A stretch of 64,000 bases of DNA, taken from positions 34,564-98,563 of the forward strand of contig NZ_QOHO01000053.1 of assembly GCF_003432035.1 (NCBI RefSeq). Direction: 5' to 3'. This document shows, in pieces, positions 18,850 through 27,950 of the stretch. Position 1 is the first letter of the stretch, and each line of letters opens with the position of its first letter. This DNA is from Lacrimispora amygdalina (GTDB lineage Bacteria; Bacillota; Clostridia; Lachnospirales; Lachnospiraceae). A model generated the notes under the pieces. It saw only the letters and a program-made list of their open reading frames with translations, did no database searches and was not told the origin of the DNA. The position numbers were made by a program, and so were the translations under genes.

Positions 18850-18887
18850 CTGATCTTTCAGTCATTTTGCAACAGCTCCGTCTTCTT

Positions 18888-19631
18888 CTATCCCTGCATA
18901 AACCGGGTTAAGAATTCCTTTGTTGAGTTTTTCCGGGGATTTCCGAATATATCGGCCGGTGCACCCTCTTCTTCAATCACGCCTCCTGCCATATAAACCA
19001 CGTGGTTGGACACATCTCTTGCAAATGCCATCTCATGCGTTACAATGATCATGGTAAGACCTTCTTTTGCAAGTGTTCTCATAACTGCAAGAACCTCTCC
19101 AACCATCTGGGGATCCAGAGCGGAAGTCGGCTCATCAAACAAAAGAACCTCCGGTTCCATGGCAAGCGCTCTGGCAATTGCCACTCTCTGCTTCTGTCCG
19201 CCTGAGAGCTGCCTTGGTTTGGCGTTGATATAAGGAGCCATTCCAACCTTCTCCAAAAACATCATCGCCGTCTTTTTCGCTTCTTCCTTATCCTTCTTTA
19301 AAACCTTCACCTGGCCTACCATACAGTTGTCCAGTACGGTCATGTTATTAAAGAGATTAAAGTTCTGAAACACCATACCGACTTTGGTCCGGTATTCAGG
19401 CACGTTCATCTTCCTGTCAGTAATATCCACATCATGATATAAAATCTCACCGGTAGTTGGGGTTTCCAAAAGATTGATACAGCGTAAAAGAGTGGACTTT
19501 CCGGAGCCGGATGCTCCGATAATGCAGGTCACATCTCCTGCATTTACATTGAAATCAATATCCCTTAAAACCACATTGGTTCCAAATGTCTTACTTAAAT
19601 GACGAATTTTCAACACATTGCTATCAGCCAT
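18888..19631 (-). CDS. Polar amino-acid ABC transporter, ATP-binding protein
   Basis: The 247-residue ATPase subunit of a GlnQ/HisP-type importer. Walker A is [12 protein letters not shown] (about residues 37-48), the signature motif [17 protein letters not shown], Walker [15 protein letters not shown] and the switch histidine [12 protein letters not shown]. It begins directly after the permease gene with no gap. It energises uptake of a polar amino acid delivered by the lipoprotein encoded two genes upstream. Confidence 0.96.
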   Translation of the reverse strand: MADSNVLKIRHLSKTFGTNVVLRDIDFNVNAGDVTCIIGASGSGKSTLLRCINLLETPTTGEILYHDVDITDRKMNVPEYRTKVGMVFQNFNLFNNMTVLDNCMVGQVKVLKKDKEEAKKTAMMFLEKVGMAPYINAKPRQLSGGQKQRVAIARALAMEPEVLLFDEPTSALDPQMVGEVLAVMRTLAKEGLTMIIVTHEMAFARDVSNHVVYMAGGVIEEEGAPADIFGNPRKNSTKEFLTRFMQG

Positions 19632-20432
19632 TTATTTACCCTCCTTCTCTTTCGGATCCGGAAATTTCACCATTCCGCTGGTATAAGCTAACGTATCTGT
19701 GGTCGCCAGATCGTAGCTGTCGGGTCCATCCATCTTTTTCTCCCAGTGGCGGAGAATTCTGGAACAGGTAAAGGTCAGGACAAAGTAAATTACCATGGTA
19801 ATGGTAAATGCTTCAAAATAGGTATAGTAAGCTCCTGCCACACCCTTAGTCGCGTAAAACAGCTCCACGACGCCGATGACAGAAAGCACACACGTATCCT
19901 TAATATTGATGATTAAGTTATTGCCGATCTGTGGCATGATGTTACGCAGCGCCTGTGGCATGATAACATTCAACATCGTCTGGTAATGGGTCATACCAAT
20001 GGCCTTCGCTCCTTCTGTCTGACCGGGATCAATGGAAAGAATTCCTCCTCTGACAGTCTCTGCCATATAGGCTCCGGTATTGATGGAGACAATAAAATAG
20101 GAGGCAAATACAATGGACATATTAATTCCAAAGAGGGCGGAGGATCCATAAAAAATAAACATGGCCTGAACCATCATAGGGGTTCCGCGGAATACTTCCA
20201 CATAGACATTTAAAATAAATTTGATTCCTTTAACCAGTACCTTTTTTAACAGGTTATCCTGCTTTGATTCCGGGGTTGTCTGAATAATTCCCACAGCAAA
20301 GCCAATCACACAGCCGATCAATGTACCTAAAACGGCGATTGCCATTGTTTTGCCGGCCCCTGCTAAAAAGGACGGGCCATAATTTTGCAGTATAAATACG
20401 ATTCTTCCAAAAAAATCTGACGGCAAAGACAT
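19632..20432 (-). CDS. Polar amino-acid ABC transporter, permease
   Basis: Membrane subunit of the HisMQ/GlnP type, 266 residues with about five transmembrane helices. It begins with a hydrophobic segment (AGAGKTMAIAVLGTLIGCVIGFAVGII), has the EVFRGTPMMVQAMF stretch of this family and the cytoplasmic coupling loop EGAKAIGMTHYQTMLNVIMPQALRN that docks on the ATPase. Single permease, so probably a homodimer. Confidence 0.95.
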   Translation of the reverse strand: MSLPSDFFGRIVFILQNYGPSFLAGAGKTMAIAVLGTLIGCVIGFAVGIIQTTPESKQDNLLKKVLVKGIKFILNVYVEVFRGTPMMVQAMFIFYGSSALFGINMSIVFASYFIVSINTGAYMAETVRGGILSIDPGQTEGAKAIGMTHYQTMLNVIMPQALRNIMPQIGNNLIINIKDTCVLSVIGVVELFYATKGVAGAYYTYFEAFTITMVIYFVLTFTCSRILRHWEKKMDGPDSYDLATTDTLAYTSGMVKFPDPKEKEGK

Positions 20433-20476
20433 ATACTACCTTCTCCCTTTCACAGCTTCGTTAAAACAGAACAAGG

Positions 20477-20503
20477 GGCACGGAAAAACGCTTATCCCGT
20501 GCC
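20477..20503 (-). other. Intercistronic hairpin after the binding-protein gene
   Basis: GGCACGG and CCGTGCC (7-base stem) flank a 13-base loop between the binding-protein gene and the permease gene; on the minus strand it is followed by TTGTTCTGTTTT. Such hairpins often lower downstream expression or protect the upstream message, giving more binding protein than permease. That role is inference. Confidence 0.5.
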
Positions 20504-20531
20504 TGCAAGCCCTGATTCTTTTTATCCTTTA

Positions 20532-21410
20532 TTACTTTGAAAGCGGCTGAACACTGATCGCCTCTTCCATCATCTTATTAAAATCATCCTTGGTCATTTT
20601 TTTCAGCACTCCGTTGATGGCATCCTTTAATTCAGCATTGCCTTTTTTAACAGAAACACCGATGTTAATGTCTTCATCAGATACCTTGAACTCCCCGTCT
20701 GTACCGGTGAAATCAAGAAGTTTGAAATCAGGATATGCAATCAGTGCAGCCTGACCGGTTGGCTTATCTGTTACTACTACGTCACATCTTCCGGAATTTA
20801 AAGAAACAAGCATGGCCGGAGCGGATTCCTGTGCCGGCTGAATGTCTGCTTCCGGAATCTGGGGAAGACAGTTATCATACCAGATGGTGTTTAACTGGGA
20901 GGTCGCAACTGCGCCCTTTAAGTCAGCAACACTTTTTGCATTCTCATACTTGCCGCCGGCTTTTACTAAAGCTACGATGGTAGCGAAATAGTATGGATCT
21001 GTAAAATCAACGGACTGCATACGTTCTGCAGTGATGGATTGACCTGCGATAACACAGTCAACCTTACCCGACTGTACAGCAGGTACTAATGAATCCCAGT
21101 CCAGCTTCACAATTTCCAGACTATAGCCAAGCTCGTCCGCAATCTTTTTCGCCATCATTACATCGTAACCGTATGCAAAATCAGAGCTTCCTGAAATCTT
21201 CACCGCTCCGTTGGCATCGGTTGGCTGAGTCCAGTTGTAAGGGGCATAGCTGCACTCCATGGCAACTTTTAATACTTTCTTGTCTCCTGCTTCTTTTCCT
21301 GCACCAGAAGTGCCTGCTGTGGAGTTTCCGCCTGAACAGGCAGTTAATGCCGCCGCTGCCAGAGCTGCCGCCATGAGAGTTGATACAATTTTCTTCATAG
21401 TTTTTTTCAT
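20532..21410 (-). CDS. Polar amino-acid ABC transporter, substrate-binding lipoprotein
   Basis: A 292-residue type II periplasmic-binding protein (SBP_bac_3). The signal peptide ends in the lipobox LTAC (Cys about residue 25), so it is anchored to the outer face of the membrane. The mature domain includes MECSYAPYNW, GYDVMMAKKIADELG, LDWDSLVPAVQSGKVDCVIAG and MQSVDFTDPYY, the standard ligand-pocket segments. The exact amino acid cannot be assigned. First gene of the binding protein-permease-ATPase operon, with a clear promoter just upstream. Confidence 0.95.
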   Translation of the reverse strand: MKKTMKKIVSTLMAAALAAAALTACSGGNSTAGTSGAGKEAGDKKVLKVAMECSYAPYNWTQPTDANGAVKISGSSDFAYGYDVMMAKKIADELGYSLEIVKLDWDSLVPAVQSGKVDCVIAGQSITAERMQSVDFTDPYYFATIVALVKAGGKYENAKSVADLKGAVATSQLNTIWYDNCLPQIPEADIQPAQESAPAMLVSLNSGRCDVVVTDKPTGQAALIAYPDFKLLDFTGTDGEFKVSDEDINIGVSVKKGNAELKDAINGVLKKMTKDDFNKMMEEAISVQPLSK

Positions 21411-21462
21411 AACTGTTTTCTCCTCTTTCTTCCTTAATGAACTCTATGTAATAAATAGGTTC

Positions 21463-21491
21463 ATTATAAAAAGATTTTTACTCCTTGTCAA
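21463..21491 (-). promoter_or_regulatory. Promoter of the amino-acid transporter operon
   Basis: Minus-strand TTGACA (21491-21486) and TATAAT (21468-21463), both perfect, with a 17-base spacer. The -35 box lies inside the last codons of engB, so the operon starts from within the 3' end of the neighbouring gene. Confidence 0.85.
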
Positions 21492-22077
21492 GACTATTTA
21501 CAGAATCCTCAATCAAGTCCCAGATTTCTTCTCTGCCCTGTTTGGTCTCTGCAGAAAATGGAATTACGGTTACTTCCGGTCCGATCCCCAGCCCGGTACG
21601 CACCACCTTTAATGCTTTTGCTACCTGGCTCCGCTTCAGCTTATCCAGCTTCGTGGCAATAATAACCGGCTGATACCCATTGTTAACAATCCAGTCATAC
21701 ATGGTTTTGTCATTGTCGGAAGGCTCGTGACGGATATCAATCAGTAAAAATACACATTTTAACATCGGGGATTTATGAAGATAATTTTCAATCATCTTTC
21801 CCCATTTTGCTTTTACTTCCACGGCTACCTTTGCATAACCGTAGCCGGGAAGATCCACATAGTAGAATGAGTCATTCATGTTATAGAAATTAATGGTCTG
21901 TGTTTTACCTGGTTGAGATGAGGTCCTTGCAAAGGACTTCCGGTTCATAAGGGCATTGATGAGAGAGGATTTCCCAACATTGGACTTGCCGGCAAATGCA
22001 AATTCCGGTTTTGTGTTTTCCGGGAGTTTGCTGGTAATGCCGCATACAGTCTCCAGTTCCACGGTTTTAATAATCAT
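21478..22077 (-). CDS. engB: Ribosome biogenesis GTP-binding protein EngB (YsxC)
   Basis: Small essential-type GTPase involved in assembly of the large ribosomal subunit, 199 residues. The motifs are G1 GKSNVGKSSL, the conserved threonine in TSSQPGKTQTINFY, G3 DLPGYGYAKV, G4 TKLDKLKRS and G5-like IPFSAETKQG. It follows lon with a 12-base gap; the lon-engB pair is a common arrangement in Firmicutes. Confidence 0.97.
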   Translation of the reverse strand: MIIKTVELETVCGITSKLPENTKPEFAFAGKSNVGKSSLINALMNRKSFARTSSQPGKTQTINFYNMNDSFYYVDLPGYGYAKVAVEVKAKWGKMIENYLHKSPMLKCVFLLIDIRHEPSDNDKTMYDWIVNNGYQPVIIATKLDKLKRSQVAKALKVVRTGLGIGPEVTVIPFSAETKQGREEIWDLIEDSVNSLDKE

Positions 22078-22089
22078 ATGATTTCCTTT

Positions 22090-24408
22090 CTATTCCTGGA
22101 CGAAAGCCTCTTTTAATACTTCCGGCATTTCCTTTACGAACACAATTGTAAGGCCTTCTGTTATCTCTTCCGATAATTCTGCAATGTCCGGGCGGTTTTT
22201 ATCCGGAACCAGAACCTTTTTTACACGAGCCATGCGTGCTGCCAGTATTTTCTCCTTTAAGCCTCCGACTGGAAGAACCCTGCCTCTTAAGGTTATTTCC
22301 CCTGTCATGGCGACTGTTGCACTTACCTTCTGGTTTGTAGCGGCAGAAAGCATGGCAGTTGCCATGGTAATTCCTGCAGACGGCCCATCCTTTGGTACTG
22401 CTCCCTCCGGTATATGCAGATGAATATCGTGCTTCTCAAAATAGTCGTCCGGTACTTTATACTCCGGTCCTACGGATCTGACATAGCTTAAAGCAGTCTG
22501 TGCAGACTCCTTCATAACGTCTCCCATCTGCCCTGTCATCTGAAGAGTGCCTTTCCCAGGCATTACATTTACTTCAATCTGCAGGGTATCTCCCCCTACA
22601 CTGGTCCATGCAAGGCCTCTTACAATCCCCACCTGGTCTTCTTCATTGACATTGTCATAGGATACTTTTTCTTTCCCTAAGTATTTCTCCAGCTCATTTT
22701 CTGTTATTTCAATTATCCGGTTTTTATCTTCCAGGAATTCTCTTGCTGCTTTTCTGAAAACGGCACCGATCCGCCTCTCTAAATTTCTGACTCCGGCTTC
22801 TCTTGTATAGTTGTGAATGACCTTTTCAAGGGCATGATCCGTTATGGTAACCGGTTTTCCCATGAGACCGTTTCTTTCCTGCTGCTTTTTCACCAGATAG
22901 TTTTTGGCAATATGGAATTTTTCATTCTCCGTATAGCTGTTTATTTCAATTACTTCCATACGGTCAAGAAGAGGACCGGGGATCGTTGTTATGGTATTGG
23001 CTGTTGCAATAAAGAGCACATTGGATAAATCAATGGGAAGTTCAATATAATGATCCCTGAATTTTACATTCTGCTCGCTGTCAAGCACCTCCAAAAGTGC
23101 GGAAGAAGTATCACCTCTGTAGTCACTGCTGACCTTGTCTATCTCATCAAGAAGCATCAGGGGATTGCTGACTCCCGCCTGTTTGACGGCCTCTGCAATC
23201 CGGCCCGGCATTGCGCCTACATAGGTTTTTCTATGTCCCCGGATCTCGGCTTCATCCCGGATTCCACCCAGACTGATTCTTACATATTCTTTATTCAGCG
23301 CTTTCGCCACAGATCTTGCAATTGAAGTTTTTCCCGTTCCGGGAGGTCCAACCAGACATATAATAGGACTGGTTCCCTTTTTTGTAAGAATGCGGACTGC
23401 AAGGTATTCCAGAATCCGTTCCTTTACCTTTTCCAGACCATAATGTTCTTCGTCAAGTACCTGCTGCGCATGAACGATGCTGTTATTGTCTTTTGACATC
23501 TTCTTCCACGGGAAATCAAGGACGGTATCCAGATACATCCGGACTACATTGGCTTCCTGACTTCCTCCTGGCATGGATTTAAAACGGTCAATCTCTTTTT
23601 GAATCTTTTCCTTTATCTCTTTATCCGCTTTTAAAGCCTTTAAACGTTTTGCATATTCATCGCTGTCAGTGAGGGGATTGTCCTCGCCCAGTTCTTCCCG
23701 GATCACTTTCATCTGCTCTCTTAAAATGTAGTCCTTCTGATTTTTGTCAATCCGTTCCTTTACATGGGACTGCAATTCTTTTTTTACCTTAGTCACTTCA
23801 ATTTCAGTAATCAGGTGTTTCATAACAAGAGCATATCGTTCTTCCAGAAGCACGCTTTCAAGCACCTGCTGGCGGATACGGTAATCCCATGACAGCTGAA
23901 CCGCCACCTGGTCTAAAAGTTCCCCTAAATCCAGAATAACCAGCAGCCCAGGCACCACTTCCTTGGCAATCCTCTGGTTTTCCCTGCCATAGGCTTCCAG
24001 CTTTTCTTTTACGATCTCGGCCATCGCCTGTATGGTAATCGGATCCAGTATATCATCCGGCACCTGCAATTCTTCGATTTCTCCCACAAGAAGCGGTCCT
24101 TCATTATCAAGAGCCAGCAGCTCTGTCCTTTCCAGTCCTTCCACCATGACACGTATGACGTTGTTGGGAAGCTTCACCAGCTGTTTGATTAAAGCTACCG
24201 TTCCTACCTGATATAAGTCATCCATTCCCGGGTCGGATTCTTCAGGATTTCTCTGGGTCACCAGACACACCTTCTGATCTCCTACCATCGCTTTTTCAAC
24301 TGCTGCGATGGATTTCTCCCGGCTGATATCAAAATGCAGCATCATTTTGGGTAGAATAGTCATACCCCTTAAGGCAATAACCGGCATTGTAATTGTCTTA
24401 TCTACCAT
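22090..24408 (-). CDS. lon: ATP-dependent protease Lon
   Basis: Homohexameric AAA+ serine protease for misfolded and regulatory proteins. It has an N-terminal substrate-binding domain (about residues 1-300, starting MVDKTITMPVIALRG), an AAA+ module with Walker A VGPPGTGKTSIARSVA and Walker B LMLLDEIDKV, and a C-terminal protease domain with the catalytic serine in PKDGPSAGITMATAML and the lysine near VGGLKEKILAARMA. I use the ATG at 24408 (772 residues) because GGAGAG lies 6 bases upstream; an in-frame extension to 24465 has no such site. Confidence 0.97.
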   Translation of the reverse strand: MVDKTITMPVIALRGMTILPKMMLHFDISREKSIAAVEKAMVGDQKVCLVTQRNPEESDPGMDDLYQVGTVALIKQLVKLPNNVIRVMVEGLERTELLALDNEGPLLVGEIEELQVPDDILDPITIQAMAEIVKEKLEAYGRENQRIAKEVVPGLLVILDLGELLDQVAVQLSWDYRIRQQVLESVLLEERYALVMKHLITEIEVTKVKKELQSHVKERIDKNQKDYILREQMKVIREELGEDNPLTDSDEYAKRLKALKADKEIKEKIQKEIDRFKSMPGGSQEANVVRMYLDTVLDFPWKKMSKDNNSIVHAQQVLDEEHYGLEKVKERILEYLAVRILTKKGTSPIICLVGPPGTGKTSIARSVAKALNKEYVRISLGGIRDEAEIRGHRKTYVGAMPGRIAEAVKQAGVSNPLMLLDEIDKVSSDYRGDTSSALLEVLDSEQNVKFRDHYIELPIDLSNVLFIATANTITTIPGPLLDRMEVIEINSYTENEKFHIAKNYLVKKQQERNGLMGKPVTITDHALEKVIHNYTREAGVRNLERRIGAVFRKAAREFLEDKNRIIEITENELEKYLGKEKVSYDNVNEEDQVGIVRGLAWTSVGGDTLQIEVNVMPGKGTLQMTGQMGDVMKESAQTALSYVRSVGPEYKVPDDYFEKHDIHLHIPEGAVPKDGPSAGITMATAMLSAATNQKVSATVAMTGEITLRGRVLPVGGLKEKILAARMARVKKVLVPDKNRPDIAELSEEITEGLTIVFVKEMPEVLKEAFVQE

Positions 24409-24486
24409 ATGGTTCTCTCCTTTGCATTCAAAAAGGTGTTCCAGCAGATTGATTCGCTGTAACACCTTCCCGACTCATGCAGGGAT

Positions 24487-25788
24487 CTATGCGATCTCGC
24501 CTGTCTTATCTTTTCTCAATTTCTGAGCCAGTGATTTTCTGGGAACTGCCGTATCCCGATAAACCAGCTCCGGCTCTCCGTTTTTATCCACAACCTCTTT
24601 GGTGATTCTGCAGATTCCGATGCTGCTGTCTGATGGTATCTCATACATCAAATCCATCATAACGCTTTCCATAATGGAGCGTAAACCTCTGGCACCGGTT
24701 TTTCTTTCAACAGCCAGTTCCGCAATCCGTTCCACTGCTTCACTGGTCAGTTCCAGTTTTACGTCGTCCAGCTCAAACAATTTCTGGTATTGCTTAATCA
24801 GCGCATTCTTCGGCTCGGATAAAATCTTAACCAGAGCCTCCCGGTCTAAAAGTTCCAGCGATACGGTGATGGGAACGCGTCCGATAAATTCAGGAATCAG
24901 CCCGAACTTAACCAGATCCTGTGGCAGGGTCTTCTTTAAGAGATCGTCAATATCCGTTTTGTTCTTATCTACAATTTCCGCATTAAATCCAATGGATCCT
25001 GCGCTTAAACGGCGTTCAATGATTTTCTCCAGACCATCAAAAGCTCCGCCGCAGATAAACAGAATATTGGTGGTATTGATCTGTAAAAGTTCCTGGTGGG
25101 GATGCTTTCTTCCTCCCTGGGGCGGAACGCTTGCAACCGTGCCTTCCAGAATCTTTAACAAAGCCTGCTGAACACCTTCACCTGAAACATCTCTGGTGAT
25201 TGACACATTCTCCGATTTCTTGGTGATCTTATCAATCTCATCAATATAAATGATTCCGAATTCAGCTCTGCTGATATCATATTCAGCTGCCTGGATCAAT
25301 TTTAAAAGGATGTTTTCTACGTCTTCACCAACATAACCGGCTTCTGTAAGGGCGGTGGCATCTGCAATGGCAAAGGGAACATTAAGAACCTTAGCCAGAG
25401 TCTGCGCAAGATAAGTTTTACCGGAACCGGTAGGCCCCAACATCAGAATATTGCTCTTCTGTATATCCACATCCATTTTTTTACCGGATGTGATTCTCTT
25501 ATAATGGTTATATACTGCTACGGACAACACCTTTTTTGCTTCGTCCTGACCAATCACGTACTCATCCAAAAATGCCTTCATTTCTTTGGGCTTCATCAGA
25601 TTAATGTTACTGAAATCAGGTGCCTCATCATCATGACCGTCGAATTCTTCCTCTAATATCTCCGCACATAAATCAATGCACTCATCACAGATGTAGACAT
25701 TATTGGAACCGGCTATCAGTTTCTTTACCTGATCCTGGGTTTTCCCGCAAAAAGAGCATCGGATCTTGTCGTCTGTTCTGACCGGCAT
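24487..25788 (-). CDS. clpX: ATP-dependent Clp protease, ATP-binding subunit ClpX
   Basis: AAA+ unfoldase that delivers substrates to ClpP. The N-terminal zinc-binding domain has CSFCGKTQ and CDECIDLC (four cysteines), followed by Walker [16 protein letters not shown], Walker [11 protein letters not shown], the pore/IGF region (the SIGFN segment) and sensor-2 [12 protein letters not shown]. 433 residues from the ATG at 25788, with SD GAGG 7 bases before; an upstream GTG at 25794 is less likely. The 51-52 bp repeat lies just upstream, between clpP and clpX. Confidence 0.97.
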   Translation of the reverse strand: MPVRTDDKIRCSFCGKTQDQVKKLIAGSNNVYICDECIDLCAEILEEEFDGHDDEAPDFSNINLMKPKEMKAFLDEYVIGQDEAKKVLSVAVYNHYKRITSGKKMDVDIQKSNILMLGPTGSGKTYLAQTLAKVLNVPFAIADATALTEAGYVGEDVENILLKLIQAAEYDISRAEFGIIYIDEIDKITKKSENVSITRDVSGEGVQQALLKILEGTVASVPPQGGRKHPHQELLQINTTNILFICGGAFDGLEKIIERRLSAGSIGFNAEIVDKNKTDIDDLLKKTLPQDLVKFGLIPEFIGRVPITVSLELLDREALVKILSEPKNALIKQYQKLFELDDVKLELTSEAVERIAELAVERKTGARGLRSIMESVMMDLMYEIPSDSSIGICRITKEVVDKNGEPELVYRDTAVPRKSLAQKLRKDKTGEIA

Positions 25789-25806
25789 ATACACACCTCA
25801 TACTTT

Positions 25807-25874
25807 CCTTGTTAATGGCTCACGTTTTTTGAGCATAAAGGGATACCCGAAGGGGGCTCCTTGTTAATGGCTCA
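25807..25874 (-). repeat. Hairpin-containing repeat between clpP and clpX (one full, one truncated copy)
   Basis: CCTTGTTAATGGCTCA occurs at 25807 and again at 25859 (period 52). The full copy contains the hairpin GCTCA-CGTTTTT-TGAGC followed by ATAAAGGGATACC; the second copy stops after the first hairpin arm next to the clpP stop codon. The same architecture with different stem bases recurs between mglB and mglA. It lies just 5' of the clpX ribosome-binding site. Confidence 0.65.
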
Positions 25875-25877
25875 TTA

Positions 25878-26465
25878 TCAGCGGTCGTGGCTGTAGAGAA
25901 TATTATCAATCAGCCCATAAGCCTTTGCTTCATCAGCAGTCATGTAATTATCACGTTCTGTATCACGTTCAATTACTTCATAAGGCTGACCAGTGTTTGC
26001 CGCCATAATTTCATTCAAGCGTTTCTTTATCTTCAGTATATTCTCTGCAACGATGCGAATTTCAGTTGCCTGACCTTTCGCTCCGCCGGAAGGCTGGTGA
26101 ATCATGACTTCCGCATTGGGAAGTGCAAAACGCTTGCCCTTTGCACCGCCTGCTAAAAGAAATGCCCCCATACTTGCAGCCATACCCATGCAGACAGTAG
26201 AAACATCGCATTTGATATAGTTCATGGTATCATAGATCGCCATGCCGGCAGTCACAGATCCGCCCGGGCTGTTAATATAAAGATTGATGTCCTTCGTGGG
26301 ATCCTCTGCCTCTAAAAACAACAGCTGTGCCACAATAAGGCTTGCTGAAACATCAGACACTTCTTCACCGAGAAAAATAATTCTCTCTTTTAAAAGTCTG
26401 GAATAAATATCGTAAGAGCGTTCCCCCTTACTGGTTGATTCAATGACATAAGGTACTAAACTCAT
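25878..26465 (-). CDS. clpP: ATP-dependent Clp protease, proteolytic subunit ClpP
   Basis: Tetradecameric serine peptidase that degrades proteins fed by ClpX or ClpC. The catalytic triad is visible: Ser in [13 protein letters not shown], His in [15 protein letters not shown], Asp in [18 protein letters not shown] place the start at 26465 (195 residues) because GGAGG lies 7 bases upstream; an 11-residue extension to 26498 lacks a site. A short N-terminal propeptide (MSLVPYV...) is expected to be removed by self-cleavage. It lies between tig and clpX. Confidence 0.97.
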   Translation of the reverse strand: MSLVPYVIESTSKGERSYDIYSRLLKERIIFLGEEVSDVSASLIVAQLLFLEAEDPTKDINLYINSPGGSVTAGMAIYDTMNYIKCDVSTVCMGMAASMGAFLLAGGAKGKRFALPNAEVMIHQPSGGAKGQATEIRIVAENILKIKKRLNEIMAANTGQPYEVIERDTERDNYMTADEAKAYGLIDNILYSHDR

Positions 26466-26550
26466 CTTTCTTCCTCCTGTCTGTTCTTGCTCACTCAAAA
26501 CCGAATAGACTCCGGACAGGATGTCTGGAATCTACCGGGAATAAAACTTC

Positions 26551-27837
26551 TTAAACTAATTTTGCTTCTGCTACCAGGAAATCAACAGCTTCCTGTACTG
26601 CCAGATCTTCTTTCATCTGTGCAATGCCGCTTTCGCCAAGATATTCTTTAATCTGTCCAACTTCCATCTTGTAGCTTTCAGCCATAGTTGCAATTTCTTT
26701 TTCTACTGCTTCATCAGAAACAGTGATATTCTCTGCCTTTGCAACTGCCTCAAGAACCAGTCTTGTCTGGATTCTCTTTAATGCCTGAGGCTTCATCTGC
26801 TCTCTTAATGTTTCAATTGTCATGCCTGTAAACTTCATATACTGGTCAAGAGAAAGTCCCTGGCTCTGCATTCTTCTTGCATAGTCATTCACCATGTTGC
26901 TCACCTGGCTGTCAATCATCGGCTCTGGAATATCCATAGCTGCGTTCTCCACAACCTTCTCTACCACATGATCTTCATTCTCAGTAGCTGCTGCCTTCTG
27001 CTTTCTCTCAGCAACTTTTTCCTTGATGTCGTTTTTGTATTCTTCCAAAGTATCATATTCTGAAACTTCGCCAGCGAATTCATCATTTAACTCAGGAAGC
27101 TCTTTTCTCTTGATTTCCTTAACGGTAACCTTGAACATAGCCGGTTTTCCAGCAAGTTCCGTGGAATGATATTCATTTGGGAAGGTTACGTTTACTTCAC
27201 AGGATTCTCCAATGTTCTTTCCAATGAGCTGTTCTTCAAATGTATCGATAAAGGAATGGGAACCGATGGTAAGCGGATAATCCTCGCCCTTACCGCCTTC
27301 GAAAGACTTTCCGTCAACGAAGCCTTCAAAGTCGATTACTGTCTGGTCGCCGTCTTCTACTGCTCTGTCTTCTACGGTAACAAGTCTGGAATTCTGTTCC
27401 TGGACTCTCTTTAATTCTGCTTCAATATCTTCTTCTGTAACTTCAGCGGATGCTTTGGTTACTTCAATTCCTTTATATTCGCCTAAAGTCACTTCCGGTT
27501 TTACGGCTACAGTAGCAGTATAGATTAAGTTCTGGCCTTTTTCAACCTGAACAACGCTGATTTCCGGTCTGGATACGATCTCCAGTCCGCTTTCCTCTGC
27601 CGCATCTCCATATGTCGCATCAAGAGCTTCATTTACAGCGTCCTCATATAAGACACCTGCTCCATACATCTTTTCTACCATGGCACGTGGTGCTTTGCCT
27701 TTTCTGAAACCAGGGATATTAAATCTGCCCTTATTCTTATTGTAAGCTGCGGTAAGAGCCTTCTCAAACTCCTCAGCCGGCACTTCTACCGTTAATTTTG
27801 CCATGTTCTTTTCTAATTTTTCCACTTGTAAACTCAT
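26551..27837 (-). CDS. tig: Trigger factor
   Basis: Ribosome-associated chaperone and peptidyl-prolyl isomerase. The N-terminal ribosome-binding domain contains the exit-tunnel signature NIPGFRKGKAPRAMVEKMYG, followed by an FKBP-type PPIase domain (EDGDQTVIDFEGFVDGKSFEGGKGEDYPLTIGS region, about residues 160-245) and an alpha-helical arm domain. 428 residues from the ATG at 27837, which has GGAGG about 11 bases upstream. First gene of the tig-clpP-clpX-lon-engB block. Confidence 0.97.
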   Translation of the reverse strand: MSLQVEKLEKNMAKLTVEVPAEEFEKALTAAYNKNKGRFNIPGFRKGKAPRAMVEKMYGAGVLYEDAVNEALDATYGDAAEESGLEIVSRPEISVVQVEKGQNLIYTATVAVKPEVTLGEYKGIEVTKASAEVTEEDIEAELKRVQEQNSRLVTVEDRAVEDGDQTVIDFEGFVDGKSFEGGKGEDYPLTIGSHSFIDTFEEQLIGKNIGESCEVNVTFPNEYHSTELAGKPAMFKVTVKEIKRKELPELNDEFAGEVSEYDTLEEYKNDIKEKVAERKQKAAATENEDHVVEKVVENAAMDIPEPMIDSQVSNMVNDYARRMQSQGLSLDQYMKFTGMTIETLREQMKPQALKRIQTRLVLEAVAKAENITVSDEAVEKEIATMAESYKMEVGQIKEYLGESGIAQMKEDLAVQEAVDFLVAEAKLV

Positions 27838-27903
27838 TAATGGGTTCCTCCTTGAGATATATGTGAACCGCCTTACCGACAGGGCGTTACACTTCAATTT
27901 AGC

Positions 27904-27932
27904 ATTATACCATACTCGTCCCCTAAATTCCA
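27904..27932 (-). promoter_or_regulatory. Promoter of tig
   Basis: Minus-strand TATAAT (27909-27904) with an extended -10 (TGG immediately before) and a weak -35 TGGAAT 17 bases upstream. The short leader contains an imperfect hairpin around GCC...GGC before the SD. Confidence 0.65.
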
Positions 27933-27950
27933 GTATTATTTATGATAAAA

